NCBI GenBank assembly: GCA_003343845.1
Contig: QAKK01000038.1
Location: forward strand, 6,651 to 70,650
Length of the DNA stretch: 64,000 bases
Direction of reading: 5' to 3'
Source: Oscillospiraceae bacterium
GTDB taxonomy: Bacteria; Bacillota; Clostridia; Oscillospirales; CAG-272
Shown here: positions 8,480 through 16,403 of the stretch, piece after piece
Layout of the letters: every line of letters starts with the position of its first letter
Numbering within the stretch: position 1 is the first letter of the stretch
The notes under the pieces: generated by a model
What the model was told of the DNA's origin: nothing
Seen by the model: the letters and a program-made list of their open reading frames with translations, nothing else
Databases searched by the model: none
Program-made: the position numbers and the translations under genes

Positions 8480-9385
8480 ATGAAAAACAATTTTTCACGG
8501 GGCTTTGCAAAATTGCTTTTGCCAATCGTTTTATTCTGCGCGGTGCTCCTCGGCGCCTATCTGCTGGCTATACTATATTTTGGAAACTCTGCAAATTACG
8601 AAGCCGTGTTTACAGGTACGCTGCCGGCATTCCTTTTGTCGTGCGGCTGCGGTGTGGTGTTGGGCTGCGCGGGTACGCTTCTGCTTTTGAAACGAAAGGA
8701 AAATAACGTATATCTTGCGCCGACTTTGGCTTGCGCAGGATGCTGGGTGTCGGTTTTTACCGTACTGTTCTCCGCGAGTGCAAACGGTGTTGCAGAGCAT
8801 ACAACCTATCGGACTTGCGCTGTTATTCTCGCTATGTTCGGAAGTGCATTTCTCTCTGCCGGGGTTACGCTTGGTTTTGTATATCGCAGAAGCGGCACGG
8901 CAAAGGCAATCGGGCACATGACCGCCGGCGTTGCTGCGTTACTCCTGCTTATGGTTTTTATACCGATGAAACTGTGCCTGAACGCTTTGCCGAATCCGGA
9001 AAATGGATCGTATTATATTGTAGACCCCTCCGATTCTACGATTGTCGGCGACGAAAACGGCTTTTTTGAGGAATCTGCACGGAAGACCTTCAGCTTGGAA
9101 CGGCAATTCGGGGGCGGGGTGTCGCAAAGACTGTGGCGAGAAGAAGGCACGCTCTTTATTTTGTATGGAGAAGCGCAGAAAGAAAAAGGCTCTGAAGCGG
9201 ACGACGGAACCGAGCATTATCGGATCATCGCAAGCGACTGGGATGTATATGGAGCTGTGAGCAGACATGGTTTTTGCAGCGCCGTTTTGCCGCGGCACTA
9301 TCTGAACCTGTATGATTCTGCATGGGTAGATGCTATCCTTGACCGGCTGTTCTTTATCCATGACGGACAGACGGCATATTTTTAA
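8480..9385 (+). CDS. membrane protein of unknown function
   Basis: A 301-residue protein with four hydrophobic segments in its first half (about residues 10-35, 45-70, 85-115 and 145-165), then a soluble C-terminal region (about 130 residues, starting near NPENGSYYIVDPSDST) that should be exposed on one side of the membrane. No recognised domain. An open frame extends nine codons upstream of the ATG at 8480; CGGGAGAT about ten bases before this ATG supports it. It is the last intact gene of the orphan run. Confidence 0.65.
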   Translation: MKNNFSRGFAKLLLPIVLFCAVLLGAYLLAILYFGNSANYEAVFTGTLPAFLLSCGCGVVLGCAGTLLLLKRKENNVYLAPTLACAGCWVSVFTVLFSASANGVAEHTTYRTCAVILAMFGSAFLSAGVTLGFVYRRSGTAKAIGHMTAGVAALLLLMVFIPMKLCLNALPNPENGSYYIVDPSDSTIVGDENGFFEESARKTFSLERQFGGGVSQRLWREEGTLFILYGEAQKEKGSEADDGTEHYRIIASDWDVYGAVSRHGFCSAVLPRHYLNLYDSAWVDAILDRLFFIHDGQTAYF

Positions 9386-9409
9386 GCATGTCGGAGGGCG
9401 TATAGAAGT

Positions 9410-9655
9410 ATGGTTTTTTGCTGTGAATCCATGGAGTATTCGCCGAATGGATCGATTTGTTTCGGAAATTGCGGCTGCGGTCGGGGCTCCGATGCACATT
9501 ATTTTGGGTGCGCCGCTGATATGCAATGAAACGACGCTTGTGTTGCCTCGGATCAGCACTATAATCATGGCTGTATGAATGCATTAATGCCCGCTTTTCC
9601 CGATCGATTTAATAAGGTGAAAGACAGTATTCTGAATCATATTGCAGTAGAATAA
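9410..9655 (+). pseudogene. Cys-rich reading frame interrupted by TGA
   Basis: From an ATG at 9410 (GGAGGG eleven bases upstream) a 39-codon frame encodes a Cys-rich peptide containing CFGNCGCGRGSDAHYFGC, ends in TGA at 9527-9529, and then continues in the same frame for 41 more codons (with DQHYNHGCMNALMPAF) to TAA at 9653. The second part keeps Cys/His spacing like the first and looks protein-coding. The simplest reading is a gene of about 80 residues broken by a nonsense mutation. It precedes an ABC exporter, so a peptide substrate is conceivable. Confidence 0.4.
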
Positions 9656-9792
9656 TACATTCAACCAGTATTTCGAATTTGTATTCGGATATTAAATTTT
9701 TAACTAGGCAAGCAAATGAGTTTTATTTTGAATACTCAAGTTCTGAGAAAGCGTATGAAAAAGTCAATACAATATTGAAAAACAACACTTAA
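9616..9792 (+). pseudogene. AT-rich C-terminal gene remnant
   Basis: A 58-codon open frame without a start codon, ending TAA at 9790-9792. Its last 40 residues (SNLYSDIKFLTRQANEFYF and so on) have a plausible protein character and the same AT-rich composition as the ABC transporter gene that follows at 9857. It is probably the tail of a deleted gene that once lay upstream of the exporter, for example a modifying enzyme or partner protein, but too little is left to identify it. The rest of 9656-9856 is AT-rich leader DNA. Confidence 0.35.
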
Positions 9793-9856
9793 AGATAATG
9801 CTGAAAACACACTGACGGTTTGCTTATAACGTATTTAAATTAGGAGAGGTAGAAGA

Positions 9857-11608
9857 ATGAAAGAAATACGTTGGTTATTAAAGCCATATGTTAAATACGG
9901 CAAATTATATTTGATCATTTCTATATTATTTGCTGTAATTATCCTCCCACTTGACTCTGTGATTCAAGTATACTTTCCGCAAGCAGTGTTAAACTTGCTT
10001 TCTTCACATAAAGATTTTTTAGTTATCGTTTTCACTGCAATTGGTTTTGAGAGCGTTCTTTTACTAATTACTCTTTTAGATGACCTTTTTAATAATGCAT
10101 ACAAAGAGGCTGTAAGTGTTCGGATATGCGCGAACATCAATCGCGAAATATATGAACAATGCTGCAAAACGAGATATGATTATGTTGATAACCCGGATTA
10201 CTTTGATAAATTTTCATGGGCAATAAAAGAATATGCCAACAAAAGCACAGAGGTCGTCGGTTTTATTGTGTCTGGTTTGACTTTAATTATAACAATAGCG
10301 TCACTTACAACAATAATTGCGGCAAGCATATGGTGGGTAATTATTATTATGGTGACAAGTTTTGCATTAAAGTCGCTTGTGGTTGCAAAAGTTAACAAAC
10401 TTGATATGCAAAAGGACGAGGAGAACGTCCCAATTGATAGAAAAATAGCGTACTTCCACCGCGTTTTTTATCAGAAGTCATATGCGGCAGAATTGCGTAC
10501 AACAAAATTGAAGCGTATTATTTTAACTCATTATGAAGAAGAAATCCAAAATAAAATACACTTAATCAGAAAATATATAGTAAAAACACTTTATTTATTA
10601 ATTATAAACGACTTGCTTGTCAGAATTGCGGATGTTTTCATAGTAATTGGAATTGCCGGATCTATACATAATGGCAAGGTGTCCGAAGTGGGCGCTTATA
10701 TGACATTGTTGCTGGCCGCAAACAAGCTTAACGATCTCTTTTATCAGATTTTTGATATCTTCCGCACAGGCAACAAATTAAAAAAATACGGGGGCAATAT
10801 ACATAAATTCTTTTGTTATCAAACGGAAAAAACGGATGGAATTGGCGCTTCGGCGGATAAACCATTTGAAGTTGAATTCAAGAATGTGAGTTTTTCGTAT
10901 CCGAATTCGTCTTTTGCGTTAAGAGACATCAGTTTTAAGATATCCGCTGGTGAACGAGTTGCCATAGTCGGTGAAAATGGTGCGGGTAAATCAACCATTG
11001 TAAAGCTTCTGTTGAGGTTACATGACGTACAGTCTGGCGAGATATTGATAAATGGTGTGAATATAAATGATTATAATCTGTTTGAATTACGTAATGCCAT
11101 AGGTGTCGCATTTCAGAATACGAACATCTATGCTTTTTCCATGGATGAGAATATTGGACTTTATGATAATTCAACAGAAAAAGCAATAACGGAAGCAAAA
11201 AAAGCATTTGGGTTAGATTTAATTGTTGCAAAAAACGGGGCTTCAAATGATGCGACGCTAACCAGAGAGTTTGATGATAATGGGATTGTACTTTCAGGCG
11301 GTGAAGCACAAAAAGTTGCAATTGCAAGGACTACAACAAAAAAATTCTCCCTGCTTATGTTAGATGAACCCTCATCTGCATTAGATCCTATTGCTGAGTA
11401 TAATTTGAACCGGTCTCTTTTCAAACGAAGTAAAGAGACTACCACTATAATGATTGCGCATCGATTGTCATCTGTTAGGAATATGGATAAGATACTGGTG
11501 ATAAATAACGGAGAATTAATGGAAAGCGGAACACATGACGAATTAATGAGAGTACAAGGGCTGTATTCTGAAATGTTTTTAAAACAAGCAGAGAACTATC
11601 AAATATGA
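9857..11608 (+). CDS. ABC exporter, fused permease and ATPase
   Basis: A 583-residue half-transporter. About six membrane helices fill residues 15-300, and the ATPase domain follows from about residue 335 with Walker A VGENGAGKS, signature LSGGEAQK and Walker B LLMLDEPSSALD, then the H-loop AHRLSS. It pumps a substrate outward as a homodimer. The gene is strikingly AT-rich (below 40% GC by eye, against about 60% in core genes), which points to recent transfer. The residue before Walker A and the whole architecture match exporters found beside peptide or RiPP genes, and broken small reading frames lie just upstream; the substrate is unknown. AGGAGAGG precedes the ATG. Confidence 0.88.
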   Translation: MKEIRWLLKPYVKYGKLYLIISILFAVIILPLDSVIQVYFPQAVLNLLSSHKDFLVIVFTAIGFESVLLLITLLDDLFNNAYKEAVSVRICANINREIYEQCCKTRYDYVDNPDYFDKFSWAIKEYANKSTEVVGFIVSGLTLIITIASLTTIIAASIWWVIIIMVTSFALKSLVVAKVNKLDMQKDEENVPIDRKIAYFHRVFYQKSYAAELRTTKLKRIILTHYEEEIQNKIHLIRKYIVKTLYLLIINDLLVRIADVFIVIGIAGSIHNGKVSEVGAYMTLLLAANKLNDLFYQIFDIFRTGNKLKKYGGNIHKFFCYQTEKTDGIGASADKPFEVEFKNVSFSYPNSSFALRDISFKISAGERVAIVGENGAGKSTIVKLLLRLHDVQSGEILINGVNINDYNLFELRNAIGVAFQNTNIYAFSMDENIGLYDNSTEKAITEAKKAFGLDLIVAKNGASNDATLTREFDDNGIVLSGGEAQKVAIARTTTKKFSLLMLDEPSSALDPIAEYNLNRSLFKRSKETTTIMIAHRLSSVRNMDKILVINNGELMESGTHDELMRVQGLYSEMFLKQAENYQI

Positions 11609-11639
11609 AAAGAGAAACTTGAGCGTGGAGATATATCCA

Positions 11640-11787
11640 CGCAAGAAAAATTGTTGTCCGACCGGTGCATGGGATGCGGACTTGATTCGCGCGGGGGCGT
11701 ACCCCCGCTTGGTCGCCGGCGGTCGAAACTGTCCACCGGACAGTTTCTCTGTACCGCCTCTGTTCAAGTCCTCTCGATTAACAGACC
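11640..11787 (+). repeat. hairpin-rich intergenic block with tRNA-like tail
   Basis: Gene-free stretch between the ABC exporter and the tRNA-Leu terminator. It holds two perfect hairpins: 11691-11708 (7-bp stem GCGGGGG/CCCCCGC) and 11725-11747 (10-bp stem GAAACTGTCC/GGACAGTTTC). Its right end reads GTTCAAGTCCTCTCGATTAA then CAGACCA, which looks like a tRNA T-loop and CCA end on the plus strand but has no matching T-stem or acceptor. GC is high, unlike the AT-rich exporter beside it. It may be the scar of an old insertion at the tRNA locus or a dispersed repeat. Confidence 0.5.
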
Positions 11788-11823
11788 AAAAAAAGAGATA
11801 CCCGAATGGGTATCTCTTTTTTT
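11788..11823. terminator. bidirectional terminator at tRNA-Leu(CAG)
   Basis: A long symmetrical stem (AAAGAGATACCC with GGGTATCTCTTT, GAAT loop) flanked by A and T runs. It directly abuts the CCA end of the minus-strand tRNA-Leu and also stops plus-strand transcription coming from the exporter gene. Confidence 0.85.
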
Positions 11824-11909
11824 GGTGCGGGTGAAAGGACTTGAACCTTCACGAAGTTGCCCCCATAAGAACCTGAATCTTACGCGTCTGCCAATTCCGC
11901 CACACCCGC
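11823..11909 (-). tRNA. tRNA-Leu (CAG)
   Basis: On the minus strand an 87-base class-II tRNA: acceptor GCGGGTG paired with CACCCGC, D-loop TGGCGGAATTGGCAGAC, anticodon stem TAAGA/TCTTA around the loop TTCAGGT (anticodon CAG), a long variable arm, T-arm GGTTCAAGTCC, and an encoded CCA. All features fit tRNA-Leu. A bidirectional terminator follows. Confidence 0.95.
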
Positions 11910-11952
11910 ATATGATAACCACGCATTGCTGCGAAATTATTTTTATAAGTCG

Positions 11953-12207
11953 TCAGTCTTCTTTCTTTTTCTCAAGGCAATCGGTTGCGTAGAGAACCGC
12001 AACGGCGACGCCCGCGAAACAGTAGAGACGGACGATCTGCCAGACCAGGTTGATCGCGACGCTTGCCGCCTCGGGCAGGGAACCGATCCCCAACAGAAGG
12101 GAAGTCAGCACCCGGACCGCAACCAGGATCAGGGCATAGAAAAGAGATTCGAGAATCACGCATTTCAGGCTCTTGCCTTTGAAGCTGAGCGCAAAGAACT
12201 TACGCAT
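11953..12207 (-). CDS. small membrane protein
   Basis: An 84-residue protein between two tRNA-Leu genes. After a basic N-terminus (MRKFFALSFKGKSLK) there are two hydrophobic segments, about residues 17-42 and 48-75, and a charged tail ending CLEKKKED. Unknown function. GGAGG is six bases before the ATG at 12207, which supports a real gene. Confidence 0.65.
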   Translation of the reverse strand: MRKFFALSFKGKSLKCVILESLFYALILVAVRVLTSLLLGIGSLPEAASVAINLVWQIVRLYCFAGVAVAVLYATDCLEKKKED

Positions 12208-12224
12208 TCCGACCTCCGGTTTTC

Positions 12225-12255
12225 AAAAGAAAGGGCAGACAGGAACGCCTGCCCT
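12225..12255 (-). terminator. terminator of tRNA-Leu(GAG)
   Basis: Immediately after the CCA end of the minus-strand tRNA: stem AAGGGCAG with CTGCCCTT and a T-rich tail (TTCTTTT). Confidence 0.75.
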
Positions 12256-12340
12256 TGGTGCGAGAAACGGGACTTGAACCCGTACGGAGAAATCCACACG
12301 CCCCTCAAACGTGCGCGTCTGCCAGTTCCGCCACTCTCGC
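12256..12340 (-). tRNA. tRNA-Leu (GAG)
   Basis: Minus-strand class-II tRNA of 85 bases with acceptor GCGAGAG paired to a TTCTCGC 3' strand, the leucine-type D-arm, anticodon stem CACGT/GCGTG around TTGAGGG (anticodon GAG), a long variable arm, GGTTCAAGTCCC T-arm and encoded CCA. Confidence 0.94.
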
Positions 12341-12486
12341 AGAATGCCTGGACTTTATGAGGGATGCCGACGGCTTGCCGTCGAGCACTTTTATATTATA
12401 CAAACCGGGCGGCGGATTGTCAAGCCCTTTTGCGAATTTTCCGAAAAAAGTTTTTGCCCCTCGCGAAAAAAGACCTTTTGCGTATC

Positions 12487-12515
12487 TTGATTGTTCGTAT
12501 CGTTTATGGTATACT
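12487..12515 (+). promoter_or_regulatory. promoter of the asnB-murE operon
   Basis: TTGATT and TATACT with exactly 17 bases between them, 42 bases before the asnB start. It is the only good promoter before the four-gene operon at 12557-17887. Confidence 0.75.
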
Positions 12516-12556
12516 ATATTAGTTAAAGAAATACTTTCATAAACGGGGATTTTGCT

Positions 12557-14413
12557 ATGTGCGGTATCGTCGGGTTTTCCGGAAAAATCGAATACAAGCG
12601 TGAGATCGTGCAAAACATGATGGATCTGATCGTCCACCGCGGACCGAACAGCGCGGGTGCGTATACCGACGCGGATATGGCGCTCGGCTTCCGTCGCCTG
12701 AGCATCATTGACCTTGCGGACGGTTCGCAGCCGATGTACAACGAAGACAAGAGTCTTGTGCTGGTCTACAACGGCGAGATCTACAACTTTCAGGCGCTGC
12801 GCGAGGAGCTTATCGCGGCGGGGCACACCTTTGCGACGCACTGCGACTCCGAGGTGCTGCTGCACGGCTATGAGCAGTACGGCGGGCGCGAGCTTGTGAA
12901 GAAGCTGCGCGGCATGTTTGCCTTTGTTATCTGGGACACGAAGGAGAAGAAGCTCTTCGGCGCCCGCGATATGTTCGGCATCAAGCCCATGTATTATACC
13001 ACCACGAAGGACGGCGAGTTCATCTTCGCCTCCGAGATCAAGAGCATGCTGGCGCACCCGCATTTTGAGCGTGCCGTCAACAAGAACGCACTGCTGCCGT
13101 ATCTGACCTTCCAGTACAGCGCCACCGAGGAGACCTTCTTTGCCGGGGTGTACAAGCTGCTGCCCGCGCATTTCTTCGAGTGGAAGGACGGCGAATTTGT
13201 CACCGAGCGCTACTGGGACGTGGATTTTGAGGCGAAGGACGGCGACTTTGAGGCGTACTCCGAGGAGCTCGACCGCGTCGTGCACGAATCGGTCGAGGCG
13301 CACCGCATCAGCGACGTGCCGGTCGGCTCGTTCCTCTCGGGCGGCGTGGATTCCAGCTATATCACCGCCTGCCTCATGCCGGAGGAGACCTTTTCGGTCG
13401 GCTTTGAGGGCGAGCATGAGAAATTCAACGAGACGAACGAGGCGGCAGAGCTGTCTCAGCGGCTCGGGATCAAAAACGTGCGCCGCATGATCTCGGCGGA
13501 CGAGTGCTTTGAGGCATTTCCGACCATCCAGTATCACATGGATGAGCCGCAGTCCAACCCGTCGAGTGTGCCGCTCTATTTCCTTGCCAAGCTGGCTGCC
13601 GAGGACGTCACCGTCGTGCTCTCCGGCGAGGGCGCGGATGAGATCTTCGCGGGCTATGAGTGGTATGACGAGACTCCGATGATGCGGAAGTACAAGAAAC
13701 TGCCGCAGTTTCTGCGCATTGCCGCCGCGCGCGTGGCGCGCGCGCTGCCCTATTTCAAGGGGCATGACTTCATCATCAAGGCCAGCGGACGCCCCGAGGA
13801 CTACTTCATCGGACAGGCGCTGGTCTTCCCCGAAAAGGAGGCAAAGGCGGTCCTGCGCGACGAATATAAAAACGGCGAGCGCGTGCACGACATCACCGGC
13901 AAGATCTACGCGCGCGTTAAGGGGCGCGACGAGTTGACCAAGAAGCAGTATCTCGACCTGATGCTTTGGCTGCCGGGCGACATTCTGCTCAAGGCGGACA
14001 AGATGAGCATGGCGCACTCGCTGGAGCTGCGCGTGCCCTTCCTCGACAAAGAGGTCATGAAGATGGCGGAGAAGATCCCCGCAAAGTACAAGATCACAAA
14101 GGAAAACACCAAGTATATTCTGCGCCACGCGGCAAACCGCACGCTCCCCGACGAATGGGCAAACCGCAAGAAAAAGGGCTTCCCCGTGCCGATCCGCCTG
14201 TGGCTGCGCGAGGAGAAATATGCGCAGATCGTGCGCCGCTATTTCGAGAGCGCGTTTGCTGCCGAGTTTTTTGACACCGATGCGCTGATCCGCCTGCTCG
14301 ACGACCATGTGGCGGGCAAGGCGAACAACGGGCGCAAGATCTGGACGGTCTTCACCTTCCTCGTCTGGTACAAGCGTTTCTTCATCGACTTCATTCTCCC
14401 GGTCTACAACTGA
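12557..14413 (+). CDS. asnB: asparagine synthase (glutamine-hydrolysing)
   Basis: A 618-residue AsnB-type enzyme. The N-terminal glutaminase begins MCGIVGFSG with the nucleophile Cys2, and the synthetase half has the PP-loop SFLSGGVDSSYIT and LSGEGADEIFAGYEWYDE. Such enzymes transfer ammonia from glutamine to aspartate. It is the first gene of an operon with a D-aspartate ligase-like protein, an aspartate racemase and murE. By analogy with AsnH of Lactococcus lactis, which amidates D-Asp in the peptidoglycan bridge, this copy may amidate cell-wall D-Asp rather than (or besides) making free asparagine; that is inference from context. Confidence 0.88.
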   Translation: MCGIVGFSGKIEYKREIVQNMMDLIVHRGPNSAGAYTDADMALGFRRLSIIDLADGSQPMYNEDKSLVLVYNGEIYNFQALREELIAAGHTFATHCDSEVLLHGYEQYGGRELVKKLRGMFAFVIWDTKEKKLFGARDMFGIKPMYYTTTKDGEFIFASEIKSMLAHPHFERAVNKNALLPYLTFQYSATEETFFAGVYKLLPAHFFEWKDGEFVTERYWDVDFEAKDGDFEAYSEELDRVVHESVEAHRISDVPVGSFLSGGVDSSYITACLMPEETFSVGFEGEHEKFNETNEAAELSQRLGIKNVRRMISADECFEAFPTIQYHMDEPQSNPSSVPLYFLAKLAAEDVTVVLSGEGADEIFAGYEWYDETPMMRKYKKLPQFLRIAAARVARALPYFKGHDFIIKASGRPEDYFIGQALVFPEKEAKAVLRDEYKNGERVHDITGKIYARVKGRDELTKKQYLDLMLWLPGDILLKADKMSMAHSLELRVPFLDKEVMKMAEKIPAKYKITKENTKYILRHAANRTLPDEWANRKKKGFPVPIRLWLREEKYAQIVRRYFESAFAAEFFDTDALIRLLDDHVAGKANNGRKIWTVFTFLVWYKRFFIDFILPVYN

Positions 14414-14434
14414 TTTTAGGGTAAGGATAGTATT

Positions 14435-15673
14435 ATGGAAGACTTGAATCTGAATGTCATTCCCGTGCTGATCGGCGCGGATCAGAATTGCTATAACGTG
14501 GCGCGCGCATTCCATGAGGCATACGGGCTTGTCTCGCATGCGATGGGGCGCTATGCCATCGGTATCACGCAGCACACCTCGATCGTGAAGTTTCACCGCG
14601 TGGAGAACCTGAATCAGGACGATACCTTCATGATGGCGATGGCGGACTTTGCCGCCAAGCACAGCGATGCGACGCTGATCGCGCTCGGCTGCACCGACGA
14701 GTATGCCGCGCTGCTCATCAGACACCGCGAAGAGCTGGAAGACCGCTATATCATCCCCTACATCCGCGAGGATCTGATGCAGAAACTGGTGGACAAGGCG
14801 GATTTCTATACAATGTGCGACAAGTACGGCATTCGCCACCCGAAGACGGTGGTACTGGATGCGCCCGCCGAGGCGGATGCGCTCACGGCGGACAAGCTCG
14901 GCTTTGCTTATCCGATCATCGTCAAGCCGTCCTCCAGCATCGACTACTGGCATCACCCCTTCGACGGCATGAAGAAGGTCTACACGGCGGAAAGCCCCGC
15001 CGAGGCGGCAAAAATCGTCGCCGAGATCTACAATGCAGGCTATACACAGCGGATGATCCTGCAGGACAGGATCGAGGGCACGGATGCCAACATGCGCGTG
15101 CTGACCGCCTATGTCGGCAAGGATGGCAAGGTGAAGATGATGTGCCTCGGTCATGTACTGCTTGAAGAGCACACGCCGAAGGGGCTGGGCAACCACGCCG
15201 CCATCATCACCGAGTACAACCCGGAGCTGACCGCTAAATTCCGCACCCTGCTTGAGGATGTCGGCTACCGCGGCTTTGCCAACTTTGACATCAAATACGA
15301 CGACCGCGACGGTACGCTGAACGCCTTCGAGATCAACCTGCGGCAGGGCAGAAGCAACTACTATGTCACGTCCTCGGGGCTGAACATCGCAAAGTATCTG
15401 ATCGAGGACAATGTTCTCTGCCGCGACATCCCGTACACCGAGGCGAGCGAGCCGCATTTCTGGCACTATGTGCCGCGCGGCGTCATCTATAAGTATGCAA
15501 GTAAAAAGGTCGTGCCCGAGGCAAAGCGCCTCTCCCGGCAGAAGAAGGAGTCTTCCTCGATGTGGTACGCATGGGACGTTCTGCGCAATCCGATGCGCGT
15601 CCTGTATCTGATCGAGCACGGCAGACGCTTCTACAAAAAGTATAAGACTTACTGCCCGAAGCAGGACGGCTGA
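14435..15673 (+). CDS. ATP-grasp ligase, probable D-aspartate ligase
   Basis: A 412-residue ATP-grasp protein: preATP-grasp region first, then IIVKPSSSIDYWHH, the lid region around RMILQDRIEGTDANMRVLTA, and the metal-binding end NAFEINLRQGRSNYY. Length and layout fit the Asl family that ligates D-Asp to the epsilon-amino group of L-Lys in peptidoglycan precursors. In Enterococcus faecium the ligase gene sits beside an aspartate racemase gene; here the racemase follows 11 bases downstream and murE comes next. I consider D-aspartate ligase likely, with another D-amino-acid or carboxylate-amine ligase as the alternative. Confidence 0.75.
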   Translation: MEDLNLNVIPVLIGADQNCYNVARAFHEAYGLVSHAMGRYAIGITQHTSIVKFHRVENLNQDDTFMMAMADFAAKHSDATLIALGCTDEYAALLIRHREELEDRYIIPYIREDLMQKLVDKADFYTMCDKYGIRHPKTVVLDAPAEADALTADKLGFAYPIIVKPSSSIDYWHHPFDGMKKVYTAESPAEAAKIVAEIYNAGYTQRMILQDRIEGTDANMRVLTAYVGKDGKVKMMCLGHVLLEEHTPKGLGNHAAIITEYNPELTAKFRTLLEDVGYRGFANFDIKYDDRDGTLNAFEINLRQGRSNYYVTSSGLNIAKYLIEDNVLCRDIPYTEASEPHFWHYVPRGVIYKYASKKVVPEAKRLSRQKKESSSMWYAWDVLRNPMRVLYLIEHGRRFYKKYKTYCPKQDG

Positions 15674-15683
15674 GGAGGCGCGT

Positions 15684-16403
15684 ATGGAAAAAGCAAAGAC
15701 GCTCGGCATTCTCGGCGGGCTCGGTCCGATGGCAGGGGTCTACTTCTATGAAAAGGTCACCGCGCTGACGAAGGCATCCTGCGATCAGGAGCACATCAAC
15801 GTGATCCTTGCAGGGCTTGCCGACACGCCGGACCGCACGGATTTCATCCTCGGCAAGAGCACGGTCGATCCCACGCCGCGCATGGTGGAGAGCGCAAAGA
15901 TCCTTGAGCGCGCGGGCGCGGATGTGATCGCCATGCCATGCAATACGGCGCACTATTTTTACGACGCGATTGCGGGCAGCATACACATCCCGATGCTGAA
16001 TATCATCGAGGAAACGCTGAAGCTGCTTGCGGGCAAGGGCGCGCGCAAGATCGGACTGCTTGCCACCGAAGGCACCATCGCGGCAGGAACCTATCCCGCC
16101 GTGGCGCAGGCGCACGGTATTGAATGTGCCGCCCCCACGCCGGAGGAGCAGGCGGTCATCACCGCTATCATCTATCAGGAAATCAAATGCGGCAGACGCC
16201 CCGACATGCGGGCGTTTTACCGTGTGGCAAACCGCATGCTGGACGACGGCTGCGATTTTCTCGTGCTCGGCTGCACCGAGCTGTCGCTGCTTGAACGGGA
16301 CTATCACCTCGGCGGTCGTTTCGTGGATTCGGTCGATGCGCTGGCGCGCGCCACAGTGCTGGCGTGCGGCAAGACGCTTTGCGACGCGGAGGGAGGCATC
16401 TGA
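15684..16403 (+). CDS. aspartate/glutamate racemase family protein
   Basis: A 239-residue PLP-independent racemase. It begins TLGILGGLGPMAGVYFYE and has both catalytic cysteines in conserved settings, MPCNTAH (Cys86) and LGCTELS (Cys197). The GGLGPMAG start and AGLADTPDRTDFILG segment are typical of aspartate racemases rather than the MurI glutamate racemase. It would supply D-Asp for the ligase encoded just upstream. Its TGA stop overlaps the murE ATG by one base. Confidence 0.85.
   Translation: MEKAKTLGILGGLGPMAGVYFYEKVTALTKASCDQEHINVILAGLADTPDRTDFILGKSTVDPTPRMVESAKILERAGADVIAMPCNTAHYFYDAIAGSIHIPMLNIIEETLKLLAGKGARKIGLLATEGTIAAGTYPAVAQAHGIECAAPTPEEQAVITAIIYQEIKCGRRPDMRAFYRVANRMLDDGCDFLVLGCTELSLLERDYHLGGRFVDSVDALARATVLACGKTLCDAEGGI

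Noticed and set aside
9527..9529. TGA read as selenocysteine or Trp in the Cys-rich frame
   Set aside because: Many genes in the window end in TGA, so it is a normal stop, and no convincing SECIS-like hairpin follows. A nonsense mutation is simpler.
11619..11834. 71-codon frame between exporter and tRNA-Leu
   Set aside because: It reads through two perfect hairpins and the bidirectional terminator and shows no protein character.
12305..15709. A 1134-codon open frame on the minus strand opposite asnB and the ATP-grasp gene
   Set aside because: It is a shadow of GC-rich coding DNA: composition is Arg/Ala/Val/His-rich low-complexity, there is no ribosome-binding site, and it even runs through a tRNA-Leu gene. 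Similar antisense frames at 2467-4443, 4702-5838 and 28460-30280 were dismissed for the same reasons.
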